Positions 1 to 12,700 of a stretch of 64,000 nucleotides of DNA are shown piece after piece; within the stretch, counting starts at the first letter, position 1; each line of letters begins with the position of its first letter. The notes below the pieces were generated by a model. The model was not told the DNA's origin. It made no database searches and saw nothing but the letters and a program-made list of their open reading frames with translations. Both the position numbers and the translations under genes were made by a program. Source of the DNA: Megaustenia siamemsis (lineage: Eukaryota; Mollusca; Gastropoda; Stylommatophora; Ariophantidae); assembly GCA_032433765.1 (NCBI GenBank), contig JAVIAB010000073.1, positions 54,659,787 to 54,723,786 of the forward strand. The letters run 5' to 3'.

Positions 1-205
1 CTATGATAGCCTGGTGGTTAGTGAACAAGAAGTTGGGTTTGATCCTATTAAATGGCTCCTAGGTTCACCAAGGATTTTCTGGGAAGGTGGGGAGAGCACT
101 CTGAAGTGATACCGACTACACCATTCATAAAATTTGCAGTTGGTCGTTGAAAAATCTGGGCACTAACATCTTGTCTCCCATATGAAGGCAACCCTTTACT
201 CTTTC
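1..205 (+). mobile_element. SINE, S1-related older subfamily (left end cut by window)
   Basis: 'gtggttagtgaacaagaag' and 'gggtttgatcctattaaatg' form a worn tRNA-like head. The body 'cattcataaaatttgcagtt' .. 'aatctgggcactaac' is shared with 8222-8480. Confidence 0.6.
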
Positions 206-1513
206 TTTTTTTAAAAACCAGTTTGAGACATCTTCTTCTTCTACCTTTTAGCTCCCAGTGGAGCATAGGTCTTCAACAAACACTTTCCAAGTCGTTCTGT
301 TTTTTGCAATTCTTTTAAGATCATTCCATGTCTTCCCCATCATCTTCATCTCTGCTTCTATCTGTCTTCTCCAAGAATTCCTTGGTCTTCCTCTTTGTCT
401 TTTCCCCTGGGGATTCCAAAAAAGGGCCTGTTGTGTAATACTCTCAGTTGGTTTCCGTAGTGTGTGTCCTATCCATCGCCATCGTCTTCGCTGTATTTCT
501 TTATCCACTGGTATTTGACCGGTACATTTCCATAATTCCACGTTTGTGACTTTGTCCTGCCATTTCCATCCCTTTATTCTGCGCAAGCATCCATTAATGA
601 AAGTCTGTACCTTCGTGATTGTCAATTTTGTTATTCTCCATGTTTCACAGCCATATAATAGAACCGACTTAACATTGGAGTTGAAAATTTGTATTTTTGT
701 ATTTATCCTAAATTCTTTGGATTTCCATATGTTTCCCAGTGCAATGAAAGCTCCTCTTGCTTTTGATATCCTTATTTTGGTATCGTTTTCTGTTCCTCCC
801 TCTTTATCTATATTACTGCCCAGATATATATAAGATTGTACGTCTAGTAGAGGTATTTCTCCTAGTTTTATTTGGTTATTGCCAACTGCATTAATTCTCA
901 TAATGTTGGTCTTATCTCTATTAATCTTTAGTCCTAGCTGTTGTGATCTCTCATCTAATATACTCATTTTATCTTGCATCTGTTGGTGGCTGTGTGATAG
1001 GAGAGCTATGTCATCAGCAAAGTCTAAATCATCAAGTTGTTTGGTCAGTGACCACTGGATCCCATTTCTGTTGTTTTGAGTTATTTTCATAATCCAATCT
1101 ATGGCCAGTAGAAAGAGAAATGGAGACAGAAGGCATCCTTGCCTTACTCCTGTTCTTATTTCAAATGCTTCTGTAAGCTGTCCTTCATGCACCACACTAC
1201 ATTTTGTTCCTTCATACATTGTTTTTATCAGGTTAATAAACTTTATGGGGATTCCATAATGACTCAGCAACTTCCAAAGCATTCTTCTGTCTAAACTATC
1301 AAATGCCTTTTCGTAATCTATGAATCCAATATAAAGTGGGGATTTTAGTTCTAAACTTTGTTCAACTATTATACGTAGAGTAGTTATTTGATCAGCACAT
1401 GATCTGTTCTTCCTAAAACCTGCTTGTTCATCTCTCAAGTGTTTCTCTATAGCCTCTTTTATTCTCTCCAGAATGATTCTGCCTAATATTTTTCCTGGCA
1501 CTGATAGTAGCAT

Positions 1514-2177
1514 CTATCTATCTATTGACCTTTCGAGCCGTAACCGGCCCATAGGGCGTAGACCAAGATACACCTTCTCCTATATGAATTTTTGTTCTAG
1601 CAGTTTTCTTTTAAAGATATTTTATCAAATCTCGCCATCTGTCTCTGTTCTGTGCAAGCAGTTCTATCTCATTGAGGGAGCCGATTCCTGCTGCTCTTGC
1701 CTCTCTCATCAATGTTCTTCTCAGTGTCTCCCTGGGTCTTCCTCTTTTTCTTTTTACCTGTTGTTTCCCATATGAGGGCTTGCTTTGCTATTCGATTATT
1801 ATATCTTCTCATCACATGTCCAACGTATGACCATCGTCTTTTCTTTATTACTGAAGATATTAGTGGTTGATTGGCGATTTCTCTAATTTCCTCGTTTGTT
1901 TTGAATTCGTTCCATTCTATACCAAGTATTTTCCTTAGACATTTATTTTCGAACGCGTTCAACTTTGTTTCTATATCTCTTGTTGTTTTCCAGCTTTCAC
2001 ACGCATACGTAAGGGTTGATAGTACATTTGATTTGAATAGCCGGTTTCCGGTTGTTTCCAAAATGGAGGAATTATTTTTCTCCGGCATGGTATAGAACTG
2101 TTGATCAGAGGTTTAACAAGCCGCTATCGTAAAAACGATGTTGTTAATGAAACGTAGACCTGATACAGAATGTGTAA
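1514..2177 (-). mobile_element. LINE family B insertion inside family A (3' end)
   Basis: A 10-bp TSD, ATAGTAGCAT, lies at 1504-1513 and 2178-2187. The uninterrupted site is seen in the sister copy near 36025. The (CTAT)n tail and the conserved 3' end (tcgagccgtaaccggccc, 1530 onward) lead into the C-terminal LINE domain: [40 protein letters not shown]. The far end (2095-2177) holds sequence not matched to the other B copies. Confidence 0.85.
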
Positions 2178-3771
2178 ATAGTAGCATAATTCCCCTATAA
2201 TTTGTGCACTCCTGTAAACTTCCTTTCTTTGGTAGTTTGATCATATAACCTTCTCTCCAGTCTTTAGGTATTTCTTCCCTCTCCCAAATTTTATCCAATA
2301 GATTATGTAACATCTTGGTAGAGGTGATAATATCTGCTTTGATGGCTTCCGAAGGAATTTCATCTGGTCCTGTGGCTTTACCATCTTTTAACAGTTTGAT
2401 GGCTTTCATTATTTCTTCTTTGCTTGGTTTTCCGCAGTTAACGTGTAATTCTTCTTCTGCTGGTAGTATATCTGGAGGATTATTTGAGCCAGGTCTGTTC
2501 AAAAGTTCTTCAAAGTGCTCCTTCCATCTCTCCATTTGTTCCTTTATATTACTAAGCAGATTTCCTTTCTTATCTTTGATAAAGGCGTTGATCTGTTTGT
2601 ATTTTCCACCTAATTTCTTTGTGCTGTTGTACAGTTCTTTCATATTCCCTTTATTTGCTGCTTCTTCTGCCTCTTTAGCTAATTCATCTATATATTTCCT
2701 CTTATCCCTTTTAATGCATCTTCTCACTTCTTTATTCACCTCTGTGTAAGCTTCCTGTATCTTGGCGTTATTACTTCTTGTTTTGCTTTTATTTATGTCT
2801 GCTTTCTTGTTCTTTCTTTCTTTAATTTTATCCAGGGTCTCTGCTGTCATCCATGCCTTATTCTGGCGTTCTCTTTTCCCCAGTGTTTCTTCGCATGTCT
2901 CTTTCCATATATTTTTTACCTGTTTCCAATGATCTTCTATATTTATAGTATTTTCTAGTTGTTGGAGGACTTGGTATTTGTTTGATATTGTGACTGCGAA
3001 TTTATCTTTAATTCCTTGTTCTTTAAGAAACCCTACATTGAAATACGTTCTGCCCTTATTCGTTGTAGTATACCTTTTTAATTTAATTTTAAGTTTGGCT
3101 AACAGAAGATGATGATCAGAAGCTATATCTGCCCCTCTATATACTTTTACATCCTGTAAGGATGACTTAAACTTATTATTAATACATATGTGATCAATTT
3201 GATTTTCCGTTCTATGATCTGGTGACACCCATGTAGCTTTGTGTATTCTTTTATGTTGGAATATTGTTCCTCCTAGGCTCATTTGATTAAGGCGCAGAAA
3301 TTCACAAATATCTCTCCATTCTCGTTTATATCTCCAAGTCCATGTTTTCCCATAATCTCTTCAAAGCCTCTGTTGTCTGATCCTACCTTAGCATTTAGGT
3401 CTCCCATCAAGATTATAATATCCTTGGCTCGTCTTGCATCCATCTGGCATTGTAGCTGTTTATAAAAATCATCTTTAACTGAGTCATCTTTATCGTTGGT
3501 TGGTGCATAGCATTGTATAATGTGTAATTTTATTTTGTTTTTGGTTGTTCTAAATGTTGCTCTCACCAGTCTTGGTCCCACTGCCTCCCATTCTATTAGT
3601 GTCTTCTGTGCATTCTTTGATAGCATTATAGCTACCCCTTCGCTATGTTGTGCTCCTGGTTCCTGGTGTCCTGATGATAAAATCATCTCCCCTGTATTCA
3701 ATTTTATTCTCTCTGCTCCCAGCCATCTTGTTTCACACATTCCCAGAATATCTATCTTGTAGTTGTTCATT

Positions 3772-4957
3772 GGAGATGTATTAGATTATGGCTATCAATT
3801 GCCTTGAGGATCTCAGCTGTTAACTTATCCTCTCCAGCAGCCTTGTTATTGGTCATAAGCTTTAAGGTGGTTTCTATTTCACTCAAGGTGAAGTCATCTA
3901 AATTTACATTTAATTCTGCTGCTGGTGTTTCAGTTTCAAAATCTATTAAACTGTGGGGTAGTGGACGGTTAAGAATTTCTTTGAAGTGTTCCGCCCAACG
4001 GGCTTTTATGTCTGCGCTTGTTGTTAGCATTGATCCAGATTTGTCTAGAATTGGTGTTCCACTGGATGTATAGGTGTTTGTCAGCATCTTTTGCACAGTA
4101 TAAAGAGTTCTGCTGTCTCCTGTAATTGCAGCTGTTTCTGCTTTCTCTGCCAAATTGTCTATATAAGCTCTTGTATCTCTTCTTGCTGAACTTTTCACTT
4201 TGTTGTCTAATTCTTTGTATGTTGCTTTTGCCAGAACCTTTCCAAGATCTGTCTTTACATTAGTCATGGCTCTCTTCGCTTCTCTTCTTTCTTTGATGTA
4301 TTTCCACGTGGTGTCTGAGATCCAAGCTCGTTTTTCCATTTTCTTCAGTCCAGCACTTGCTTCTGCTGCTGTCATTAGTATTTTGCTCTGTGAGTCCCAC
4401 ATCTCATTGATATCTAAGTCTATTTCACCGAGTGCTGTATAACAATTACTTAGCTCTATGTTAAACTTTTCCTTTATGGCTTCATCTTTCAGTTTATGAC
4501 TATCAATTTTATGTGTAATTGACCTCTTCTGTTGGTTTCTAAATTTTAATCTTATTTTCCCAATGCACAGGTTCAAAACAAATGAGGAAATTAGAGAAAT
4601 CGCCAATCAACAACTAATATCTTCAGTAATAAAGAAAAGACGATGGTCATACGTTGGACATGTGATGAGAAGAGATAATAACCGAATAGCAAAGCAAGCC
4701 CTCATATGGGAAACAACAGGTAAAAGAAAAAGAGGAAGACCCAGGGAGACACTGAGAAGAACATTGATGAGAGAGGCAAGAGCAGCAGGAGTCGGCTCCC
4801 TCAATGAGATAGAACTGCTTGCACAGAACAGAGACAGATGGCGAGATTTGATAAAATATCTTTAAAAGAAAACTGCTAGAACAAAAAAATCCATATAGGA
4901 GAAGGTGTATCTTGGTCTACGCCCTATGGGCCGGTTACGGCTCGAAAGGTCAATAGA
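3772..4957. mobile_element. LINE family B insertion with inverted 5' part (twin-priming structure)
   Basis: A 12-bp TSD, TAGTTGTTCATT, lies at 3760-3771 and 4958-4969. The 3' half (about 4566-4957, plus strand) codes for the C-terminal domain (TNEEIREIANQQLISSVIKK .. [12 protein letters not shown]) and ends in the B tail with TCAATAGATA. The other half (3772 to about 4565) runs on the minus strand and codes for the endonuclease-RT linker and start of RT (AWISDTTWKYIKERREAKRA; NNKAAGEDKLTAEILKA). One insertion holds two oppositely oriented segments of the same element, meeting near 4565. Confidence 0.85.
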
Positions 4958-5399
4958 TAGTTGTTCATTTCTGCTGCCACTTGTGCCGCTTTTCCCTGTT
5001 CGTTAAGGGTACGAACATTCCAGGTGCCAATTCTGGATGATTTCCTGGTAGACAAAGGGTGAGTCGGCAACCCGGACTCCTTATGGCTTTCTCCGGATTG
5101 CGTCATACATCTCTTAGACAGAGAGCCCTTCTCTTTCCTGGTTGACGGATTTACTTTATCTTTCTTTGACTTGTTCATGTTTGTGAAGTTTTTTCGGCTT
5201 ATTTTTTTTACAGTATGGGATAGCCAGTCCCATGCCTAACCCTCCTTTCTCGCCTCTTATGAACATGCCTGGTAGGGTACAGCGCCGCTATTCTTTACTT
5301 CCCTTTCGGGCCCCGGCAGCGCACGGGCGGTTTGAGACATAATATATATATATATAAAACAATTTTTCTGTTATCATTTACCATTCTATCTTTTCTGGA

Positions 5400-5565
5400 T
5401 GGGAATTTCTTTTCTGATGAAGAGATAGAGGGAAGCAAAGAGAAAAGATACCAAACAACTTAAGAGAAACAACTTAAGGTCAACAACAGTAATGATAAAT
5501 AACTGTCGAGATCGAAAGTTGTGGAGAGCTTCAGCAGGCACGGTACTTGATGATAATGATGATCT
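5400..5565 (+). mobile_element. LINE family D, 3' tail fragment
   Basis: 'gaagagatagagggaagcaa' and 'aataactgtcgagatcgaaa' match the end of the copies at 8885 and 60305. Ends in TTGATGATAATGATGAT. Confidence 0.7.
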
Positions 5566-6640
5566 TTTCTAGCATTTTTGTTTTTCTCTCATGAATCACA
5601 CTTCAAATGTTATGATCCTTGTTTATTAGATAAAGCCCATGTCTGATATCAATAATGGATGGCAGAAACATACAATTTTTGTCAATTATTTTGTTGCCAT
5701 TTTGATGTTTCAGTGTTTCAATAATGGTGATGGTTGATGTAACTGCTTTGGCTTATGGTATCTTGTTTAAAATTCTCTACAGAGTGCTTCTTTCTCTTTA
5801 TTTAATAGAAAACTCTATACAGCTTTGCGAAAGGAGGCAATCTGATCATCAGAAGTCATCCATGACGAGCATGTGTTTCATCATATTAACTTCTTGATAC
5901 TCTAAGGAGGGAAGGAAGTCCACCTGGGTCACAACTCCCATTATTTTTTAGACTAAAACTTGCAAAACATCACAATGGATTATGCGTGCAACATAAAAAA
6001 ACTGACCATAAATGAAGACGAAGAAATAATAGCATCCGCTACCAACCTATGTCTATCAAAATTCATTGGCTAGGCCAAGTCATCACTACAATTGAGTTGA
6101 ACTCCCACCACCACCCATCCTTTTTTCTGGAGGCATATATTCTATAAGATTTTTATAGCTGAAAAATTAATAACTGTGGATGAGCCTGATCAGTCATGGA
6201 TTCTTGTCTCTCCCAGTATCGTCTGTAAGGTTATTGTCAAAGCCTAAGTCCCATCAAGGTGCTTGGTCAATATCCACTGGGTTATAAATTACTGCTGCTT
6301 TGCATTATTCTCATAGTCCAAACTATGACTAAATGGTAGAGAAATAGAGATAGCAGTAATGTCACAACTCCATTCCTATTTCAAATAGTTCTATATGCTG
6401 TTCTTAATTTACAACACTGCATTATACTTCTGCAGGAAATGTACTTTTGAAAACTAATGGAGGTTTTGTACCAATTTATGTATATTTATTTACTAACAGA
6501 AACTAATGTACTATCTCAAATTGTCTGAGAATATTTTGCCTTAATGAAAAAAAAAACAGGAGTAAATATACTGTCAAAGAATAAATGAGATTAGTTATTT
6601 GTTGATTTACTGCTGCAAGACATTTATAAGCACAGAAAAT
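5566..6640. other. No gene recognised
   Basis: AT-rich sequence downstream of the last identified FAM149 exon. A strong acceptor-like ccttccctccttag on the minus strand near 5915 leads into a frame that stops within 20 codons, so it was not called as the missing terminal exon. Confidence 0.5.
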
Positions 6641-6649
6641 TGAGTTTAC

Positions 6650-6793
6650 CTGTGTCCGCTCTAATTCCAATGGAGGTAGAGAACCATTTCTGTGGAAGTT
6701 GGGGGTGGGAGAAGGCATGGGGTCATTGGTTATGGGATTATGACCTTTCACTCTTAGGGCTTCTGTGGATGAGTGACTGGTTCTTTCTTCATC
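6650..6793 (-). CDS. FAM149B1: FAM149-like gene exon, last one identified (PSPTP...LPPL)
   Basis: 144 bases, phase 0 at both ends. The acceptor is ttttattgtag and the donor is CACAG|gtaaac. It codes for [17 protein letters not shown], then [20 protein letters not shown] and ERTQ. This matches SPSPTPLSRNNLLPPI near the C-terminus of human FAM149B1. No stop codon is reached. The terminal exon was not recognised in 1-6640 and may lie outside the window. Confidence 0.8.
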
Positions 6794-9700
6794 CTACAAT
6801 AAAATTAATAAAAAAAAAGGTAAGTAATTACCAGCATTAATTATTGATTTTTCTAAGCATAAATGGATGACATCTATAGAAGTCTCTAATCTTTAAAAAA
6901 CATTCACTGAGATATAATATCCAAGTCATGCAGGAATTGCGAAAATGAAAGAACTTATAGACTGGTCCTAGGTCATACTCCGCCTTAGACTTATTTGGCT
7001 AGTAAGGACGGCATTTTTCAGCTCATTAACTCCTTATGTTTTTGTTGGTTTAGCCAGATTTATTTGATATGGTATATGTACTTATGGTGGGATTATAGAT
7101 GTCTGTCCAGCCTTAGTTTTGCCTAGGATATGGTCATATTAGGCCTCCTCTTTTTAATTGTCAAGGGTTATTTAATGTGCATAAAACACACCTTCTGATT
7201 TTATGCTTTTATCCGAGAGATCTAAACATCAGTTTGAGATCTACACAGAGACCGGGAGAAGGCAAAGTCAAGAAAAATTCACAGATTCAAATTAGAAAAT
7301 TTCCCACCACCTGTGGCAGGATTCAAACCCATAACCTTCCCATCCAGAGGCAAATGTTTTACCCCTTGACCATTCAGCCCCCACCCCATATAATAATACT
7401 TGGATCTATTTTCTTTACTCATTACTTCTGAAACATTAAAAGCACTGGTCAGGTGTTAAGGAGTAAAGTGAAACAAGGTTTTAAATCAGACAACTTTGGT
7501 TACAAAGTCAATCTTACAAACAACTACTCCTTTGCAGGAAAGTCAAGGAATGTGGTCTCAAACAAATTAATGTTAAAGATTGAGGCATTGGACCACAAGG
7601 TACAAAGGTGCAACTTAACTCACTATGCAAACTAAGAAGAGGAAGAAAGAAGATTTAACAAAGCAAAGCAGCAATGGATCCCTGTCAACAGCAATATAAA
7701 ATAATACATAAAAATGAGAAAGAAAATAATCTTGCAAAAGAGAGAAGCAGTAAAATTTAAATTTAAGATATGACAAAAGTGTTTAAGGATATAACAAAGA
7801 ATAACAGGGAAAAAAAACAACGGTATATAAATATTAAACACCTGGGATCTGACACATTAGAGATGTACAGCTCCTATAAAAAATGAGATTAAGTTATCAC
7901 TTTTTGGATATAAACCTGTCAATGTAAAGACAGTTACCACATATACAATAAATCAAACATTTATCAAACAAAACATATTTATGTGGGAGAATAAAGGAAC
8001 AGTAGAATATGTCCTCAAGAACTTTCACAACACAAAATAAACAGTAATAGCATGATTCAATCCAGCCCACTTGAGTGTCAAAATGCAAGGAAGAAGTAAA
8101 TTAGTAAGTAACTGTAAAATCTGCATTAATGTGTTAATCTTAAGAGCATTAATCTGGTTATTGGAGATAAAACAAGTATGAGGAATGAGAATATTTACAA
8201 ATAACCTTCAGTTATTCCTTTCAAGCCACAACAACTCAGAGGTTAAAGAACTGGACTAAAGAAAAAAAAGTGATTTTGATCATGAATGATGGCTCCTCAA
8301 TTCACTCAGCCTCAATTCATTGTTGAAAGAAGTACCAGAAAGAAGGTCAGTCTGGAATGATACTGTCAACATCACTCATAAAATGTGCCACTGGTAACTG
8401 AAAAACATGGGCACTTATGCCATAATTCCCACACACCCAGAGTAAGGCACAGGAAGAAACTTCACTTCGACCCTCCAACCCCCCAAACATATTCTTCACT
8501 TCCTTTTATACCATCTTCTTATTTGGAGTACAGGAAGTTATAATGTTCTAATTCCTGCTCTTCTGACTGCTCATCCATTGTTATTTGAAGCTGTTGTACA
8601 GATTCCTTCATGAGGCTCACTATCTTACTCTGGGTCCTCCTCAGGCTCTGTTTTTTTTTCTTCTCTTCATATTGAATCATTGGATGGTATGAAACCACAA
8701 TACATCCTCTCAAGGTTGGCAAACCACTTTTTTTGGTCTTTGCCATGTAGATTTGTCTACACGAGGCTGACCATATTTTCTTGAGACAAAAAAAGATGGG
8801 ACACTGGGATAGTGAAAATGAGATGGTCAGACGTTATACAAAATTATTGGTAGATGTAGAGGTAGAATTTATTTCATCACAATAGTACCATGAAACAAGA
8901 AAAAGAGTTCTTAAATGTTATGTAGAGCCAGTCTTAACATATGAATGTAAATCATGGACAATAGGACAACAGACAAGAAAATCACTGGAGGATGTAGAAA
9001 TGTGGTTTTACAGAAGAATGTTGAGAATACCATGGACAGCTAAGAAGAGTAATGAAAACGTTCTGAAAGAGGTCAAAGCAAAAAGAGAACTAGAGCTAAT
9101 TTCCAATTTTAGGAAGAAATAATAATCATTTTGTGGCCATGTAATGAGAAGGGAACAGCTGGAATATATTGTAACAACTGGAAAAATCAAGGGACGAAGA
9201 GATAGAGGGAAGCAAATAGAAAAGATACCAGACAGCTTAAGAGAATGGCGGATTTTTTTCTGGGAAAGTAAAGCAGCACGGGCGTAATACTGACCACATT
9301 ACCCCAAAAATCATGTGCTGAAGGTCTGTAAAATATAGGGTCACTGACACCATATTTCCTTATACGCCACTTGGCGTGACGGGGGTACTTTACTTTTTTT
9401 TTTACTAAAGAGAATGGCTTGGCAGAAGGTCAACAACGGAAATGATAAATAACTGTCGAGATCAAAGGTTGTGGAGAGACATGATCATCTACTGGCCAGC
9501 AGCCACAGTAATTGATGATGATGATGAGTACCATGAATATTTCTTCCATCAAGTTAATCTTACACAGCTAATTTTGATCTTTCAGTACATTATCATAAAA
9601 TATATAACACTCCATAACACAATTTTATATTAAAACTAATATAGCCTTTATTGTCTCAACACATAATCTAGATGTATCTTGTGACTACCATAAACAGAAA

Positions 9701-12700
9701 ACATTGTCTCAAGTGAGATCCTTTATGGAAGACAAAGAATAATCTCTATAATATGTCAAATATCTTGAAAGTCTAGGTGTTTTTCACTCATTTCATTAAA
9801 AAAATATCTGCACCTATCTATTCAATACAGGAATGTTTTCTCAATTTTTTTTAATGAAAAAAAAAAACGTGATTATTATTGACTTATTACATTTACTTAT
9901 TACATATTCGCGCATTATGTGATTATTACATGAACATTCTGATTACAATGGCAGGGAAATGTGAAAAAAAAAGTACTCTTCTGTTAAAAATGTTTTTATG
10001 ATCAGGCTATTCCATATTGATTTTTGTTCTCTTATGATGTCATTTTTGTAACCTTGTTATACAAAGCACATTCCTCTGACATCTTATTTCTCTGGCGACT
10101 GACATTCACTTTTGATTTATCATGAGCAGCATAAAGTGAAAATGCTTAATATTAGATTTTTCTTTTAGCTAACATATAGTTTTATATTGTAAGAGTGGAA
10201 CTGGTCACCATCACCAATATTTAGCTTGTCTAATTACAAATAGATGTCAATTTCTCTGTTCTCTAATAGGCCACACTAAAAAAAAATATTAACCAAGTCT
10301 TTTTAAATTATAAAAAATTTGTTTAATATATTTTCTTTGTAATAACAAATGTTCTTAACTCCATTTTATTTTTTTATAAATAGCTTCTGAATTTTGGTTT
10401 TACTTTTTCTTTTATTCTGTCCAACCTAGTCCACATTTCTTTTTTTACCAACTGGTGGCTTTTATCAGTAACATAAATCATAATTTTACATTATCGATGC
10501 ATGAAACTTATATTATTTAGTGCATGAAACTGTTATATTATTTAGTGCATGAAACTGTTATATTATTTAGTGCATGAAACTGTTATATTATTTAGGCATC
10601 ATTAACCAAGCAGATCAAATTATGTGTGAATTCGTCAAACACAAGAATACAAATTCAACCCATGCCTTATCAGTTGAATGCTACAACAATCACAAAATCT
10701 TTACTCGGGCACCTGAATAGCTACAATAATTTAAACACAACAAATATGCAGAAATCATTCATGTGAACCAGTTCTATTTAGAAAATAGGGACATATCTTG
10801 ATTAAGTGCACAGTGAATGATGATGTAAATTTGTGTAACAAAATATTTCCAAATAACTCAATGAGATAAAAAAAAAAATTATGAATTGTTGCTAAAACCA
10901 TAATATATTTCTTTCTTTTCTTTTCCTTTTTTTATGCGTGTGTGTGTTTAACCCTGCTATTGTCATTAAATATTCAGGAAGGAATATGGTGGTTCTGTAC
11001 AATTTGTTTGTATGGTGATTTTTACTACAATATCTTGTAGTTAATCAATGTTTTAGATTTTCTTTATTTGTTATGAGCTTTTGTTACAATAAAAAATGAG
11101 AAATATTGACCGTGCACATGAGAAAGAGAATAAGAAATTAGTGTATTATATTGAATCAATATTGGTTTATGGATATCAATTATGAACAATAGACATACAA
11201 TCTAAGTGCTCATTTGTAGCAGTAAAACTGTGGTTTCTAAGAACATTTTGTATCACGGACAGCTAAGAAATTAAATGAAGAAATATTCAAAGAAACAAAC
11301 ATGAAGAAAATATTGATAACTCAATAAAATAAAATAAACAAACTTTACTTGACACATAGTGGAGCAAGGATGGAAACCCAGTGAAATTAAAGATTGTGGA
11401 CAAGAGAAGCTGGGGAAGTTAGGGAGGAAATATTTGGCACAGAAAATAACAATTGTTGGAAAGTAAAAATCAAGTAAAGTGGAGAGATCCACAAAACAAA
11501 GATGGTTGTGAAGAATAGTGTAGTTTATCAATGTAGTTTGTCTAAAATATTCTAAATGAATATTTCAGGTTTAGAGCCCTCATTGTCACCAATGATTAAC
11601 ATTTATTCTATGTTTTGTCTCAGAGGTTGACAAGAATGTCATAGCTCTTAAATTATGAAAACAATATGATTTGTTATTATACATAAATTGTTTAAATGCT
11701 AATATAATTAACATAAAACATGAATTTGTGTGAGGTTTGTGTGTGCCCTTGTAAGTTTTACAATGACCAGGTAAACTAGTTATATTATAAAGATGCACAT
11801 TTATCTGAGCCAAACCTGGAATACCAAACTTCTTCTTCAGAGTTAAATTCCCTTTGCTCAGCATATCACACAGAGTGATAAGCTATCTCTATAAAATTGG
11901 TTGTTGGAAGGAAGTCAAAATAATTATCCACATTTTTTCTGCAAATTGTTAATCTTGAGGTTAGTTCTTAGTTCTCTGTACAGTTCACATGTTTGAAGGA
12001 TATATTCTGAAATCTGTAGTCTGGTTTGATATGTACAATGTAGGAATGTAGCCATACAGTTACAGACAACAAGAAGTGGAGAAACTTGTCATTGCCCCAT
12101 ACAAAGTGTACCATTCACAGACAATTTTGTTGACCAAGGAAAAAGAAATAGTTCACAAATACAGATTTATGAATGACAGTTAATCAAATAATTAAGCCTC
12201 TTTAAACTTTCAGAATAATTTGAATTATTTGCTCGAAGGTCTATGTAGGTGCAGGAGAATAAAGGTCATATGCCCCAATGCAGCTATCAAGTGGTGAATA
12301 GGTCAAAGTTTTCCATTTCAGTCCTGATATTAATAGCCTATTGACAATACCATGAAATCTTCTTCTTCTTCTTTTCTCTTTTCACTGATACCTAAAAGGT
12401 GTTGTGGTTTATATCATTTGTCATTCTTGAGCTGCTCAAACTGTCTGAATTAGTGATTTTCCTTTGTTGTTACATGTCTCTGTCACTGCATCTATCCATC
12501 TTCTTCTGGGTCTTCCTCTTGGTCTTTTTCCATGCATTCTCGAGAAGAACGCCCTTGATGGTGGTAAGGGTTCATTCTGACCAGGTGGCCAAACCATTTA
12601 AGTTGTTGTTGAACCCATGTTGAACCATGAAATGAACCCATATAAATCTGACGGCAAAAAGGAAATTCCAATACACTGAGACATTTGCTCCCCATCTTCC

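Larger units (their letters stand above)
232..5329 (-). mobile_element. LINE family A, full-length copy with two nested LINE insertions
   Basis: An 11-bp TSD, GTTTGAGACAT, lies at 221-231 and 5330-5340. Minus-strand order: a GC-richer 5' leader (5180-5329); endonuclease N-terminus IGTWNVRTLNEQGKAA (about 5060-4970); then, after a nested insertion, endonuclease motifs [26 protein letters not shown] and ASDHHLL (3770-3100); a linker; reverse transcriptase (2750-250, interrupted) with [27 protein letters not shown] and [10 protein letters not shown]; and a C-terminal [13 protein letters not shown] / GRPRNSWRR domain. The 3' tail is (CTT)n as read on the plus strand. Removing both insertions leaves about 3.25 kb, the usual size of RTE-type LINEs. 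Clade is inferred. Splits between frames show it is inactive. Confidence 0.88.

Noticed and set aside
258..1079. Plus-strand frames at the left end
   Set aside because: They are antisense shadows of the family A LINE RT on the minus strand.
5860..5916. Terminal FAM149 exon after the strong acceptor near 5915
   Set aside because: The previous exon ends in phase 0, and in that phase the frame stops after six codons with no family similarity. Possible but unsupported.
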